The position numbers were made by a program, and so were the translations under genes. Below are positions 23,987 through 35,861 of a stretch of 64,000 nucleotides of DNA, piece by piece. Source of the stretch: Pyronema omphalodes (lineage: Eukaryota; Ascomycota; Pezizomycetes; Pezizales; Pyronemataceae); contig JAJJXM010000040.1 in NCBI GenBank assembly GCA_024516155.1, forward strand, positions 62,001 to 126,000, in the 5' to 3' direction. The first letter of the stretch is position 1; every line of letters begins with the position of its first letter. The notes under the pieces are model-generated. The model searched no databases, was not told the origin of the DNA, and worked only from the letters and a program-made list of their open reading frames with translations.

Positions 23987-24786
23987 ATGACGACCGACCA
24001 CTTGCCTTGTGAGTTAGACTGTACCTCTGGATAAGAGTTGAGGATGTGCTAACGCGCTGGTTTTACAGATGCTATCGACGCTGAGAGGTCTGCTCCCTCA
24101 CTCCTCCCATCTGGCGAACATTTTAACCCCTTCCCCTTCCGCCCTACCTTTCCACTTTCACCTCATCTCCATAGATGCGCTAGCCCGATGATGCCAACAG
24201 CTGCGGTTTAAAACTAACCTCCACAGTCCCTTGAAAGACTCTGAACTCGCAGTCCTCCGCAAGCAATACGAAGCCGAAGGATCCTGGGTCGGCGTACAAA
24301 CCAAATTCAACTACAGCTGGGGTCTTATCAAATCTACACGTCGTGTTGAACAACAACTCGGAGTTCGTCTCTTGACAGAGATCTTCAGAGATCATGTCGA
24401 TCGCCGTAGAGAGTGTCTTTACTATCTGGCTTTGGGACACTACAAATTGGGAAATTACGCGGAGGCTAGGAGATATAATGATATCTTGATTCAGAATGAA
24501 CCTACGAACCCCCAGGCTGAGAGCTTGAAGGGTCTGATTGAGGAGAAGGTTTCCAAGGGTGAGTCATATTCTGCTTTGTGGTCCGGGCTGTGCAGGTTAC
24601 GTGGTCAGCGTCAAGCTTGATTGGCTTCGCTTAGTCTGCACACTCCAACATTCATGAGGTAATAAATGGATACTGACGGATGTTACTACAGAGGGACTTC
24701 TCGGAGTTGCAATCGTATCCGGAGTCGCCCTTACCGCCGGACTTTTCGGAAGCTTGTTATGGAAGGGACTATCTAAGCGTCGATAA
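23987..24786 (+). CDS. FIS1: Mitochondrial fission 1 protein
   Basis: Four exons, 23987-24008, 24069-24087, 24227-24558 and 24692-24786, give 155 aa, the family's normal length. Fis1 is a tail-anchored outer mitochondrial membrane (and peroxisome) protein whose TPR-like bundle recruits fission factors and the dynamin Dnm1. Landmarks are '[15 protein letters not shown]', '[26 protein letters not shown]' and the C-terminal anchor '[21 protein letters not shown]' followed by basic 'KGLSKRR'. Exon 2 is a 19-nt microexon needed to read '[14 protein letters not shown]'. All phases agree. Confidence 0.95.
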
Positions 24787-26399
24787 ACCCTGTGTGATTT
24801 TTTCTCAGTTGGCTATAAGTTTTCGGGTTGGTTTAAAGTTTCTTGCGTTACGGGATATATCTTCTTTTTCTTTCTTTTTCTGGGTGTCTTGATTTTTCAT
24901 TGCGAGGGTTGGTTTGGTGTTTAGGAATTGGTTGGCTAGCTGGATGGTTGGGATAGGTTAAGATTGCGGTTACGGTGTACCATATCTGCGCACAAGAGGT
25001 GTTTGCAACTACAGAAAGCTGAACGTGGAACGAGCTACGATATGAGCTATGATTTTATGATATGAACGAAAATTTGATGGGCTTGTAAGTGACATTAAGG
25101 GAGGATACATTTTAGACAGACAATAAACAAGATCAATGAACATTTATCGACACGCTGACGTCACTGCTCATCGAGAATAGATAATAGACAGGTGTCTGCA
25201 AGTCTGCTTTCGATTGCAATAGCATCATCTATAAGTTTATATCTCTTTCTTCTTGATGCGGGTGAGATGAGTCCCGATCAGGGCGCTACTACTTCATGCA
25301 CCCCCAAAAGAGCGAATAATATTCCATGATACAAGCTAGCCATTGGATTCGCAGCGAGAGGTTATGTAAGTGAACGCCCAGTCCACCAGGCATTTATCCA
25401 TTAGTGTGTATGAGAGTTGTATTCTTTGACATTGACATGACCATGAATACGAAAATGAAGGAAATAAGTATGTATCTGGGCCTATGTAAGTTATGATATA
25501 TATATCAAAGAAGGCTTCAATAAATTTCAATTGCCTAGTTTCAATCTTTAAATTTTAAAACTTAAAGATCAGAGAATAAATTCTCGGAATTCTAGTTATT
25601 CTGTAACTCCGGTTTATATACGTCGGTTATTAGCTTGGTTGAAGATTTGATGTTTGTTCAGTGGGTGTTGGGTTGTGTTATGCGAGTATGAGTTTAAATA
25701 CAAAAATACTTCATTGTAACTTATGATTGAGAGGCCCTTCGCGGGACGCTTGGCGTTGCAATACTTCCCATATAGCCAGGAAAAACTCCTCCAGCACCAA
25801 CCCTTTGTAGCGTCGTGTTTTTCTCATATAGGTGACTGCGTTAGTGAGTCAGGCTCAGGCAACGGAGCTCAGCGCTCGCGATATTCGGGCAGCGGAAAAT
25901 ATTTCGCTTGCTAAAATCGTAGATTGTTTTTGGATACTTTTCCGTGATCCAGGTAATTGTTAGGCACCAGACTGGATTTGATAGGCCAGATCGAAGACTT
26001 CCCAGATACCTTGGAACAGTCTTTTCTTTGGATTTGAGTCGCTACCTATGTATCATCCATGAGTACTCCAAACACGGTACATATAGGCAAGAATGCGGTG
26101 TAACGTGAAATTACTCAAGGCTCCATCCATCGCAGCCACGTCGTTGCCTTTAACCCCGCACACGAAATTCCCCTAATCCTCCATCACTCAACCACAGCCG
26201 TTTCCTCCATCAACACCTCCTGCGATACCCACGATAGTTCTGGACCACCTTATCCTAGTGGGTTCAGCAGTTACACCCTTTCGAACAAAGACTAGTCCAC
26301 TATGGAGGTTGTTGACTATAGAGAACAAATAATCGGTGCGTATGTGAGGCGGTTGGCGATACCTCAGAAGACCACGCATGGCTAATTAGTATTACATAC
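24787..26399. other. Intergenic, no gene supported
   Basis: Contains AT-rich sequence and short frames without domains. I looked for a peptidase-domain exon of the downstream USP7/Ubp15-tail-like gene here and saw none. Confidence 0.5.
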
Positions 26400-28257
26400 A
26401 TGGGATTAGAAAACTGCAAATTCCTTTTCGGCGGAGATCCAATAATACTCACAGCGCATGATAAATCCACCCAAAAAGTCAAGGCCTTCGTTGTTGATCG
26501 TAGAAAATGCCAATTTCTTACCTTGCAACAAGTGATGGCTGATGATCAACCCGTGAAGCCTGCGTACGGGATGGAATCTGTAATTCTTGTTTCAGGGCTT
26601 CCTTATCGACGGATCCTCGATAGCGTACGCAGTACCTGGAGTAACTATCATATATCGTCACTTTACTTAAGAACAACCGTATTGATGGAAGAAAAGCTTC
26701 AAGCGAACGTTGAAAAAGCCAAAGAACTGGAGGACGCGATCAAGACAGAATTCGAACGCCTCTCAATCAACATAGACGACGAAGAGGTTAAGAAAGAGCT
26801 GTGGGATCAACTGCTGAGTCAAGCCCTTCAGGAGAAGAACGAGAAGGAGGAGCAACATAAAGCGGTCATCAGGGAACGCGTTAGACAACTCCTAAACAAA
26901 CCGACAGAAGCACCCAGTTATGCATCAAGTGTGTTTACCGAGACAACGGAATTTACAGATTCAACTATATATACACACCACGCAGCCTATGCACACAGTG
27001 CACATAGCAATTCTCATAACTCTGACGGATCAGGCGACGATAGCAGCTCACAGCCAGATAATCATATGTACTCCCAAGGACAAAACACGGCAGATCTTAT
27101 CCATGAACTTCTCCAAAAACAGAGAGACGATCTGACGATGAAGTTTGAGAAAGAAGCAAGAGATGCCCAGGAGGCCTCTCAGGGCATCGAAGAAGAAGCC
27201 ACAAGCAGGTGCCAAAGGCTTCAAGAAAGGATTGAGGAGTTAGAGAAGAAGCTGGGTGAAACGGGTGAACAACTTACTGATGCACTTGGGCAGCTTAAAG
27301 AATTGTCTGACAGAACCGAAGATAATTTCAAGGTTAGAAAAGAAGATGTGGTAGAGGCACCAAATATCATATTGCAACGATATCAGAGTGAACTTGATAT
27401 ACAAAAGCTGCGTTCGAAGCTGGAAAGAAGTAAGGTCTGTATTTGACCATCTCGGATCGCGAATGAGAGCTTATTATCTAATCCGACTTTATTGATTAGC
27501 AGACAGGAAACATTGATCAACATTTGAACGTCAAAGTCTACATCTGCAGCCAATTTCGTAGCCATATGGGATTTGATGTGGGGGACTTTGACAAATTGGA
27601 TGCTATCGCCACTGCCAAACCCCTTAACTTAGTGTTTCGGAGGACACAGACTATAAACGACCTTTTTGAATTGATAGCGGAAGAGTTTAATGTTCAGCTA
27701 GAACAGCTTAAACTCCGACCTTTTACCCAACGTGAGAATAAGACAATGCGACCAGACGATATAATCACTGATCTAGGAATGAGTATGAGCACATGTCTCT
27801 TGTCAGTGCAATGATCAGTCCGCGCTAATGAGCTCTGGTAGGTTTCGAGAAATTAGGCCAACTATATCCTCAATCGTTTCCGGAATGCAGATTATGGCTG
27901 GAAGTAATCAAAGAAAGCGAAAAGACACATCCCTTCTTTAAAGACCCTGCGCCCAATAACCCACATATTCTCGTCCTGCTCAAGTACTATGATCCTTTGC
28001 TGCCAGCTTTATTTGGAATGAAGCATGTTTATGTCAACTCGAACGACAAAGTTGCCAGTTTGGTACAGATTATTATGGAAATGATGGAATGGCATGCTGA
28101 AACCGATATCAAATTACTTGAGGAGGTCACACCAACCAGGGTAGATATACTGACATTAGATCGGACATTCAAATCACAAGAAATAGGAGATGGTGATATA
28201 ATCTGGTTCACAAAAGCGTCAAAACCCGGATTGAAAGCCAGCCAAAAAGGTCCGTAA
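26400..28257 (+). CDS. USP7/Ubp15 C-terminal ubiquitin-like-domain protein lacking a peptidase domain
   Basis: Exons 26400-27429, 27507-27782 and 27842-28257 join in phase to 573 aa. Intron 2 has a gtatga donor and a GCTAATG branch site. After an unrecognised N-terminus (~1-95), residues ~95-330 are mostly predicted coiled coil split by a Ser/Thr/His-rich linker. Residues ~345-435 (VKVYICSQFRSHMGFDVGDF ... 'RENKTMRPDD') resemble the first ubiquitin-like part of the USP7/Ubp15 tail. Residues ~445-565 ('HILVLLKYYDPLLPALFGM', 'HVYVNSNDKVASLV', 'IKLLEEVTP', 'QEIGDGDIIWFT') match the ICP0-binding/UBL region. The USP Cys and His boxes are absent, so it should not cleave ubiquitin. It could act as a decoy or adaptor for Ubp15 partners (inference). 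A decayed partial copy lies at 7.1-7.6 kb. Confidence 0.8.
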
Positions 28258-28849
28258 CCTGGTTCTTGTGGCATCTGGATTTCGGAATTTCTGAGGTTTA
28301 AACCTTTCTTTTCTTTTTTTTTTTTTTTTGGAAAAGCCAAAAAGGCCAGCTAGCGTCTCGATGTTGCAGTTTTATTTCAGTTGCATTTCAGTTGTATCTC
28401 GGTTGAATTTCAGTTGTATCTTGGTTGTATCTCAGTTGTTTTTTTGTTTCTATTATTAAGCCATATAGCCTCTTCGTTACTGTCCCTCCATACCCCTCCG
28501 GTATCTTATACCCTTCCATAGCTCTGTTTTTTCTCGGCTATCCATGTCCCTCGGATTTGGTAAACATTCTTTTGATTCTGCGCAAGTACTGGATGGGAGA
28601 GCTATGAATCTGATGGGAAATATGTCTGTTATACCGTTTTGTTCTTCGATTTTTCAATCAACCCACACTACGCTCAAGTATCTATGCTTTTAAAAATCTA
28701 GCATGTGACGAGAGTATTTCCTTAGAATTTTCTAGCAGTGCAGCGGGAAACATCAAAAGCCATCACTTGGGTTTTCTCAATACGTATACATCTAGTCACT
28801 AGAATTCCTACTCTCTGCCGCGATTGAAATATTCTAAATTATTGTAGGG
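28258..28849. other. 3' flank with T-rich minisatellite
   Basis: Holds a T tract at 28313-28329 and, at about 28370-28440, a run of degenerate 10-11-base units of the type 'TTTCAGTTGTA'. No gene. Confidence 0.6.
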
Positions 28850-29570
28850 TATGTTCGTGAAGTAGACGAGTTGTGAGTATTAGTAGTTGCGCGAGCGAGG
28901 CTATGGTAAAATCGTACGGATGAAATATAGTACTGAGCTCGAAGTCAGTTTATTTCAGTGCCGGTTTAATGTCTATATTTCTGCGGACTGATAGATATCG
29001 ATTCGAGCCGTAATCTCTTGGGTATAACGAATGAGAAAGTAAGTTGAGTAACGTCATGATCTATTTTTCGTCTTTGTGGTGATATAGATACCATCAACAT
29101 CTACTGGATGTGCACCGGTACGTTAGCTAAGATCTATCGGTGATCTTCATGAGAATTAAAGAGTATAACAGACCTGATGAGTGATATCTACGCTTTAAAG
29201 GAACTTTCATTAAATGTATATTCGTAGAGTAGACGAGTTGTGGGTATTGGTAGTTGAGTGAGGTTCCGGTGAAAACAGATGAAATGTTTTGCTTGAGCTC
29301 AGTCTCTTTCAGTGCCGTTTTCATATGTATATCTGTGATGACGGACGGATGTCGATTCGAGCCGTGATCTCTTGGTATAGCGAATGAGACAGTAACGTCA
29401 TGGCCCGTTTTCACCTTCGCGGTGACAGACACCATCTACTGGAAACCCATACGTCAGTTAAAATCCATCCAGCCACCGAGCTAAGCGATCGTTATGAGGA
29501 TTTAAGAGTATAACAGACCTGATAAGTGATATCCAAGCTTTAAAATCGTATTCATTAAATGTAAACACCT
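28850..29570. repeat. Diverged tandem duplication, ~365-base unit
   Basis: Unit 1 (about 28850-29215) and unit 2 (about 29216-29570) share in order 'gtagacgagttgtg.gtatt', 'tttcagtgccg', 'gattcgagccgt.atctcttgg', 'agtaacgtcatg', 'agagtataacagacctgat.a' and 'attaaatgta'. Both are noncoding and stop-rich. The copies lie head to tail upstream of the 29890 gene. Confidence 0.8.
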
Positions 29571-29889
29571 TCGGGGAGCTGTCAGACTGGTTGAAGATGC
29601 TCCGTCGGTGCAGGGACTGAACTTCTAAAGTGATCGACTTGCAACAGTCATATCACGTTTCACCAATACCATATCTTCAATATCAACTAACACTCCCCCC
29701 CGGATAACGTCTTCCGTTTCTTGTGAGCCTTACCTTTGTTTTCTATTTTTCCTGCCCATAGATTACTTACTCTCCCGACTTTATAATCCTCAAAAAAATT
29801 TCCTTATACTCCCTCAGACTTCAGTACACCATCATAACCTCTCTCGCTACTCCAAACACCTTACATTCTCCTCAGTCTATTCATCACCT
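29571..29889 (+). promoter_or_regulatory. Promoter and 5' leader of the 29890 gene
   Basis: About 320 bases with a strong pyrimidine bias on the plus strand from ~29690 to the ATG, a common feature of fungal core promoters. No discrete element was identified. Confidence 0.4.
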
Positions 29890-31434
29890 ATGCCGCAACG
29901 CTTTCGTTATCAAGCCCCTGATAACCCATATCAGCGGTACATCAACTTTGCCGCAAGTCTCGGCATTACTCCGACCCTAATCCCCCCATTCGGTAGAGAA
30001 GTCACAGAAAATGATCTTTTCTTTCGCCCCCCTCCTCCGTTGTACCCACTGGTTGCCCAAGATACTCCGCCGGGCTATATCTCCCGTCGGAATTCTACTG
30101 TGCCCTCAGAAGCCCCGCCGGATTACTCTTCCAGACGTGCTTCGGATGCGAGCTTCATCAGTAATGATATACCACGTCGCCCTTCGTCGGCGCCTTCGGA
30201 GGGCAGTGTTTCTCGGGCTGGGAGAGCGTCGTCGGTGGTTTCGGATACGGAGATTTCAGAAGACGTGGATCGTATTGGGTGGCAGGTGGATAGGAGACCA
30301 CGAGATGCTGCAGGGTTTCTTTTAACAGGGCCAGTACCGCCGGGGGTAGCGGGGAATACACAGAGTGCCGCTGGAACCCACGAAGCAGAAGAAGAGGAGG
30401 AACAGACTAGGCTGCGTAGACAACAGCATGCTAGAGCTGCGGAGATGTTCCGCCTATACTCCCCGCCCGAATCTTCAGTCATAACCTCTGATTCGCTGCA
30501 TATATCAGAGTCTGGATCGTCTTCCCGGGCCGTTCCAGCTACAGAACTCGTCCACCCGGTTCCTAGATCTCCAAATCCACCGGCTTTCCGTTTGGATATA
30601 TTTAATAACACCCTGCCATCACGGCTTGTGGAGTCACCTAATATATCCCCTCGAACTAGCGTTGTTTGGAATATTCCCGAGGCCGCAGGGACACAACGAA
30701 GACCAACCGATGATCTGGCAAGGCTGAGGAATCTTGGTAGAAGGATGGCAGTGGTAGAATCTAGGAGGAGCTCAAGAAGTTCGGTATATACGGAGCAGGG
30801 AAGATCGGAGTCGGATTCGGTGTATGGACAGCAGAGGAGATCGTCGACTCCTGTTGGGCCTTCGGATCCTAGAGTGTATGAGATTGATCATTCAAGACTT
30901 TGGGAAGATGAGGATGATGAGGAAGGAGAAGCTGGAAGTACAACTAGTGGACCGAGATCAGGGACGTCGGCTAGAGATGGGAATAGGTTGGATACGGTGG
31001 CGGAAGAAGCTATACAATCTGTCGAGGATGCCAGAGTGGAAGAAGTACCTGCACCAAGACCCCAACTTACAGGAAGCAATGATGTTATTAGCGAGATTGT
31101 AACGGAGAATGTCAACAGGCAACAGCAGTCGAATCAGCCTCAGGTAATCAGGATACCTGAAGCTGCGGTCCTTCGCCAACACGCCTCAAGGGGAATAGTC
31201 TTTGAGGTTAAGTATGGAGATATGGTTCTAGAAGTACCATGGGGATCTGATACTCGGATTATCAGCGTCCAACCGCCGGGCCAGAGTATGGTTGTGCAGA
31301 GGTCTGGTTTGAATGATGTTGACCTGGAGAGCGGAATGGGATCTCGTTCAAGATCAAGGGGACCGCGTAGCCGAAGAACTGACGATGACGACGAGGAGGA
31401 GTCGATGTGTGCGTCTCACTGTGCCATTATGTAG
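29890..31434 (+). CDS. Low-complexity protein with C-terminal CaaX prenylation box (CAIM)
   Basis: One uninterrupted exon of 514 codons. The N-terminus 'PQRFRYQAPDNPYQRYINFA' and 'SLGITPTLIPPF' looks ordered. The bulk is Ser/Arg/Pro/Glu-rich and likely disordered, with repeated 'SRR.S..PSEAP' type motifs and an acidic patch near 340. A second ordered-looking segment (~430-475) contains 'RGIVFEVKYGDMVLEVPWG'. The protein ends in RSRRTDDDDEEESMCASHC-AIM. CAIM fits a CaaX box, with Met favouring farnesyl transfer, and the upstream Cys could be palmitoylated. Membrane targeting is therefore predicted from established CaaX rules. The overall family is not recognised. Confidence 0.8.
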   Translation: MPQRFRYQAPDNPYQRYINFAASLGITPTLIPPFGREVTENDLFFRPPPPLYPLVAQDTPPGYISRRNSTVPSEAPPDYSSRRASDASFISNDIPRRPSSAPSEGSVSRAGRASSVVSDTEISEDVDRIGWQVDRRPRDAAGFLLTGPVPPGVAGNTQSAAGTHEAEEEEEQTRLRRQQHARAAEMFRLYSPPESSVITSDSLHISESGSSSRAVPATELVHPVPRSPNPPAFRLDIFNNTLPSRLVESPNISPRTSVVWNIPEAAGTQRRPTDDLARLRNLGRRMAVVESRRSSRSSVYTEQGRSESDSVYGQQRRSSTPVGPSDPRVYEIDHSRLWEDEDDEEGEAGSTTSGPRSGTSARDGNRLDTVAEEAIQSVEDARVEEVPAPRPQLTGSNDVISEIVTENVNRQQQSNQPQVIRIPEAAVLRQHASRGIVFEVKYGDMVLEVPWGSDTRIISVQPPGQSMVVQRSGLNDVDLESGMGSRSRSRGPRSRRTDDDDEEESMCASHCAIM

Positions 31435-31661
31435 ATAGCTGTAGTTTGTGATCAGAGTAGCGTTAGTACAATTTTTAATGGGATAAAGTGATTGAAATCA
31501 AACTTATTTTTGACAACTGCGGTGATTATTTAGCATTCTAATCGGGTCTTGAAGTCACTGTTTGTTCGACAGTTACAAGTTATAACTGCCGCAGGAACCG
31601 CTTGATAATTCATGTCTCCATCTCTATATTCTAACAATCACTCTCATCTCAACTCAGCATC

Positions 31662-31955
31662 ATGTCCAGTTCCATCCTCCATCAAACAGATACCACAAAC
31701 GCATCCGCACACACATCCTCTGTTCAGTTATCGAAATCTGCTTCTCGTCGTCCAGACACACCGATCCCTCGAGCACCCGGTTTTCCGATCGAATCAAGCG
31801 CCTACTGCGGAACCTCGCTGACACTTGTCGCCTCCAACGAGACCGCAAGAACGCTCGAAAATCCATCGTGTAATGATACACAGTACGATGCGCAGTGCAT
31901 TCCAACTTTCTGTTTCTGGACCAAGAATACGACGCCGTGTTGTGTGTTGATGTAA
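31662..31955 (+). CDS. Small Cys-containing protein with CaaX box (CVLM)
   Basis: A 97-codon single-exon frame starting 227 bases after the preceding stop, on the same strand. The first ~55 residues are Ser/Thr/His/Pro-rich without a signal peptide. The last 45 contain six cysteines and end 'CFWTKNTTPCCVLM'. CVLM is a canonical CaaX farnesylation motif and the adjacent Cys a possible palmitoylation site. Short precursors ending in CaaX include ascomycete a-factor-type lipopeptide pheromones, but this one is longer than most, so that role is only a hypothesis. A frame of this length could also arise by chance; the exact terminal motif is the main support. Confidence 0.5.
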   Translation: MSSSILHQTDTTNASAHTSSVQLSKSASRRPDTPIPRAPGFPIESSAYCGTSLTLVASNETARTLENPSCNDTQYDAQCIPTFCFWTKNTTPCCVLM

Positions 31956-32212
31956 CTTCCTTGTGAGTTGGAATGTGTTGCGGCTATAGAAGGCGCAAAG
32001 CGAATTTGAATGACGGAATATGTTTTTATCTACTGTACTTTGTACCTCGGCTGAAGTTGTGTTGTAAGGACAGATGAATCTGAACCTGTGCTAAGAATAT
32101 TAGTCCCCATCGTTTCTTTCACTATCCATCACGCAAACGCTGAAGCGCTCTATGCCAGATCGTTTCTCTTCACAACTCGTTAACTACTACAGACGTATAT
32201 ATACTTCGACCT

Positions 32213-34189
32213 TTACACACGCTCCTCCTGTCCCTCGATCTCTTCCAATGGGATCTCCTCTTTTCTAGATTTCTCTTCCCTATCTTGCATCCACTTGATC
32301 ACCGTACAGCAAACCGCCAACACAATCCCACATGCTATCATCGCCCAACAACCCCTCGTAAATCGTGGGCCCATATCTGCCGAAAAAAAAGTAAGGCTCC
32401 ACCAAACCGTCCAAGCATTATTACTTATATTCATGGTCGCCAATACAATACTCCTCTCCTCCTTATCCCTTCTACAGACCCAATTCGCCCAAGCAAAAAA
32501 CACCGTCTGCACACACCAAACCTGGCCCGCAATATAATGCCCCGCAAAGATTAAACTCTCGGGCCTGTACACCAAAATCATAACCGAACTAACAATGCCC
32601 ATAACACAAACATACAAACCCACATGCCAATGTTGTCCCGTCAGATCGATATAAACCCCGGAAAGCAAGGTGGCTATTATACCAATCGCAAAGCCAACCA
32701 TAGGATAATTATTCCTATCACTAATGGACCTTCCCATATCCTGAAGATACAACCCCAGCAGATTATGTTTCCCCAGACTCTCCAATTCACCACCAATAGC
32801 CCAAAGGATCGCAAAGGCATAACAATGCCACCTCCCAAGTACTCTTTTCCACACCGACCAATCCAGCCTCGTATCCTCTCTCTTCGGCAACCTTTCCATA
32901 GCAAGCCTCTTTTCCTCAGCCGTAAGATAGCCCACCCTCGCCCTTTCGGGAGTATCCGGAAACAAAACAAACCCATAAACAGCAATCGGGATAGTGATAC
33001 AAGCATCGATAATAAACAACCATCTCCAACCCGCTATACCATGACGATTATGAAGGGTTTTATGAATCCCCGATTGCAAGGCGCCTGATACCATCTGCCC
33101 CAGTAATCCAGAGGCCGTGAAGAGAGCCGTGCGTTTACCGAGTTCAGAGGATGTGTACCAGGACCCTAGGATATATTGTGTTCCGACAAAGGTACTGGAT
33201 TCGAAGATGCCTTGGAAAAACCGGATAATGTAGATTTGGGAAACGGAAGTGACGCGGAAGGTTCCGAGGGTTAGTATACCCCAGGCGAACATGGTGAAGG
33301 GGAACCAGATGTGTGGCGCAAAACGAAGGATCATTAGGTTGTTGGGAATCTGGGTGGTTTGGTAGGTGGTAAGTAAGTGGGGATGATTAGAGTTTTTGTG
33401 GGATTGAGATGGGATGAATTGAAACTAACCATGCCGATAATATAACCAGCTGTGAAAACTGCTGTGATTCGGGTGATTTGGTTACCGTGCATGTTAAGAT
33501 CTTCTTTCATCCCTATATCGGAATATCAATATCTTATCAACTTATAATAAGGTCGTGAAATCAACGAAATAAAATAAAAAAAAAGATTATGTATAGGAAC
33601 AGAAGAGGGAAAAGAAGAGGACGCTAGGTGGAAATTCAAGAAAACTTACCGGATACATATGCATTATTAATATTACTCCGATCAAGGTAGTTACAAAAGA
33701 AACTATATTTATCAAAATCTCACAGTTAATCATCAGCATCAGTATCTCTCATCAGTAGTAATACTAGTACACCATGTTCATATTCATATCTTATATCCCA
33801 ACATCCATCATTTCCACAGCCCAGCCATCTAGCAGTTATAACGATAAAACAAATGATACCCAAGAACAGTTACCGGTTACTTCACCCCAAGCTCAAAGCC
33901 CAAAGCTCTTGGGGATCATTACATATATACGATATACGACATAAGATATACGCTATACGGGAGTCACGTTGCACGCATGCATGCATATGTAACATGCATG
34001 TCAAAAAAAACAAAAAAAAGGAAACACCTACGCAGCACAACAAAACGATAAAATAAACCAATCGATTTTCAGAAGTAACTTCCGTTCTGCTTCTTCTGCT
34101 TCTTTATTTTCTGGTTGATTTTTCGGTTGACCTCCGGGCCAGGAAAGGGGGTTTCCGGACATTTTTGGTGGAGAGGTGATGGAGCTCAT
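32213..34189 (-). CDS. MFS transporter, allantoate/pantothenate (Dal5/Fen2/Liz1) type
   Basis: Four exons, complement(34032..34189), (33650..33702), (33430..33512) and (32213..33349), join in phase to 476 aa with ~12 membrane spans. It is an anion:cation-symporter family plasma-membrane carrier for small organic anions. Seen are an N-terminal cytosolic stretch with 'EERKLLLKIDWFILSFCC' (the usual 'K.D..ILP' start of TM1), 'YLDRSNINNAYVSGMKEDL', 'RFFQGIFES', 'GWRWLFIIDACITIP', 'FPDTPE' and 'RDKEERSIVLATMNISNNAW'. The last motif is closest to fungal pantothenate transporters. Exons 1-3 lie upstream of the long last exon and were found from their splice sites. It diverges from the GlcNAc-6-P deacetylase gene. 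Substrate is uncertain. Confidence 0.88.
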
Positions 34190-34203
34190 GTTGGCGGCCT
34201 TGC

Positions 34204-34243
34204 GCTGGATGCTGGATGCTGGATGCTGGATGCTGGATGCTGG
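34204..34243. repeat. Heptamer (GCTGGAT)n minisatellite
   Basis: Almost six perfect copies of GCTGGAT just upstream of the MFS start codon. Confidence 0.95.
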
Positions 34244-35861
34244 GGAGGTGGGTAACCTGGGACAGGCTAAGTGGACTGTAATTGGAACTATACGTAGGGT
34301 GAGCTTGGAGTTATTCTAATCCACTGCAAGCGAGCAAGCCGGTGGTAAGCGGTAGGCGGTAAGCGAGAAGCGTTTGTTCGTTGCTTGTTAACTAGTGATC
34401 GCGCTTAGTAGAGTGTATAGTATCGTATGTAGCCGATGGAAGCTAAAAATGTAAGGAATCCTCGGATAAATTGGCGGAGTTACAGGTTAGAGGTACGGGT
34501 CGGAAATGCCGAGAATACAGAAAAGAGGAAAGAGAAAATATAACCATACAGATACCCCCCACAATAGAAGAAGGGTAGGTGCTTTTGGGATTTAGAAACT
34601 TGCGGGATGGGCGATATAAATTGGAAGGTGCTGGTGCAGGTTTAAGTAAGAGACATGTTGTATTATGTAAAGTACAAGGTTTCATGCGGTATTTGAGACA
34701 GTATTGTAATGCATGAATGAACGAACGCCTTTAAAGTGAACTAAATCCACCACGCTCTTGGTATATTATCCGAGACATGAATTCCATTATTCGGGGCTGG
34801 GTGTATCTACATAGATCGAGGCTTGGTTGAGGTTTGAGACAGATCAACCAGGGACTCTAGATGCACATCAACGCCATATATGTTCCACTGTATGTAGAAA
34901 TGTAGATAAAAGCTTATTTTAACAGGTTTTATGTACGATGGGGAACGAACCTTATGCACCATACATCTTATGCACCATACGTACATTGATGTGACAAGAA
35001 CGGATAAACGCGCGGGCCGGTGTGCCGAATTCCGATAAGCGCGCTGCATGGCGTGCGCCAGGCAAGCTTACTGCTTGTTCCCTTGCTTCTCTGGCTTCCT
35101 CGGCTTCCTTGGGTTCCCTAGCCTCGCTCATCGCGCGGGGGATCATCGCATGACCGGCGGCGATGGTATGGATGGCATCTCATTCCGCATTCCTATCATC
35201 AACCCCATGTGCGCCATGGCTAAACAGGTGGAACAGGTGGAACGGGTCAATTGTACCATACCAAACCCTGAGATTTGAATCTAATCGCTCAACTTGTACG
35301 ACAGAATATCAAAGTCTGAAGCTTACCGGGCATAAGGAATCGCGTAAGGAATCTTTCCTGAATTAATTTCGTTTCGTATATTGTTTTCTTTTTGACGGGC
35401 CTTGATCACTGTATGTTTCAATCGCTCTTCAACCCGGTGGGCGGTTCATTAATCTTCATGATCCTGTAGAGTGCAGAACAACAAAATTCCGTTGGTCGGG
35501 GAATGCTTCACATATTAGGCAATTCTCCGGGTGGGTTGAACCCATGGTTCTCGGGGGTACCGGAGCTCTCCTGCAGCTACGTCACGAACTGCGGGGATGG
35601 GTGGGGAGGTCCGACGTCACTTGAGTTGACTGAGCGCGACAATTACCAACCAACACGGAAACTCGCTGATGGTACATATTTCACGCAATTCGCTCGTAAC
35701 AAATGTGTTCTATTTGTTTCATTCCATTTCACTATGACAGCCTTCACTAAGTCTAAATCTTGTGCTTGTACTTCAGCTTCAGCTTCGGTTTCTTTGCCTT
35801 TGACTTTGACTTTGGGTCCATCTCCATCTTATTCCTCAACGGTGATACAGAAACAGATACA
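34244..35861. other. Divergent intergenic region between MFS and deacetylase genes
   Basis: 1.6 kb that must hold both promoters. Short frames within it have no domain content. CT-rich sequence and repeated 'tttga/cttcag' runs at ~35755-35830 precede the deacetylase start. Confidence 0.5.
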
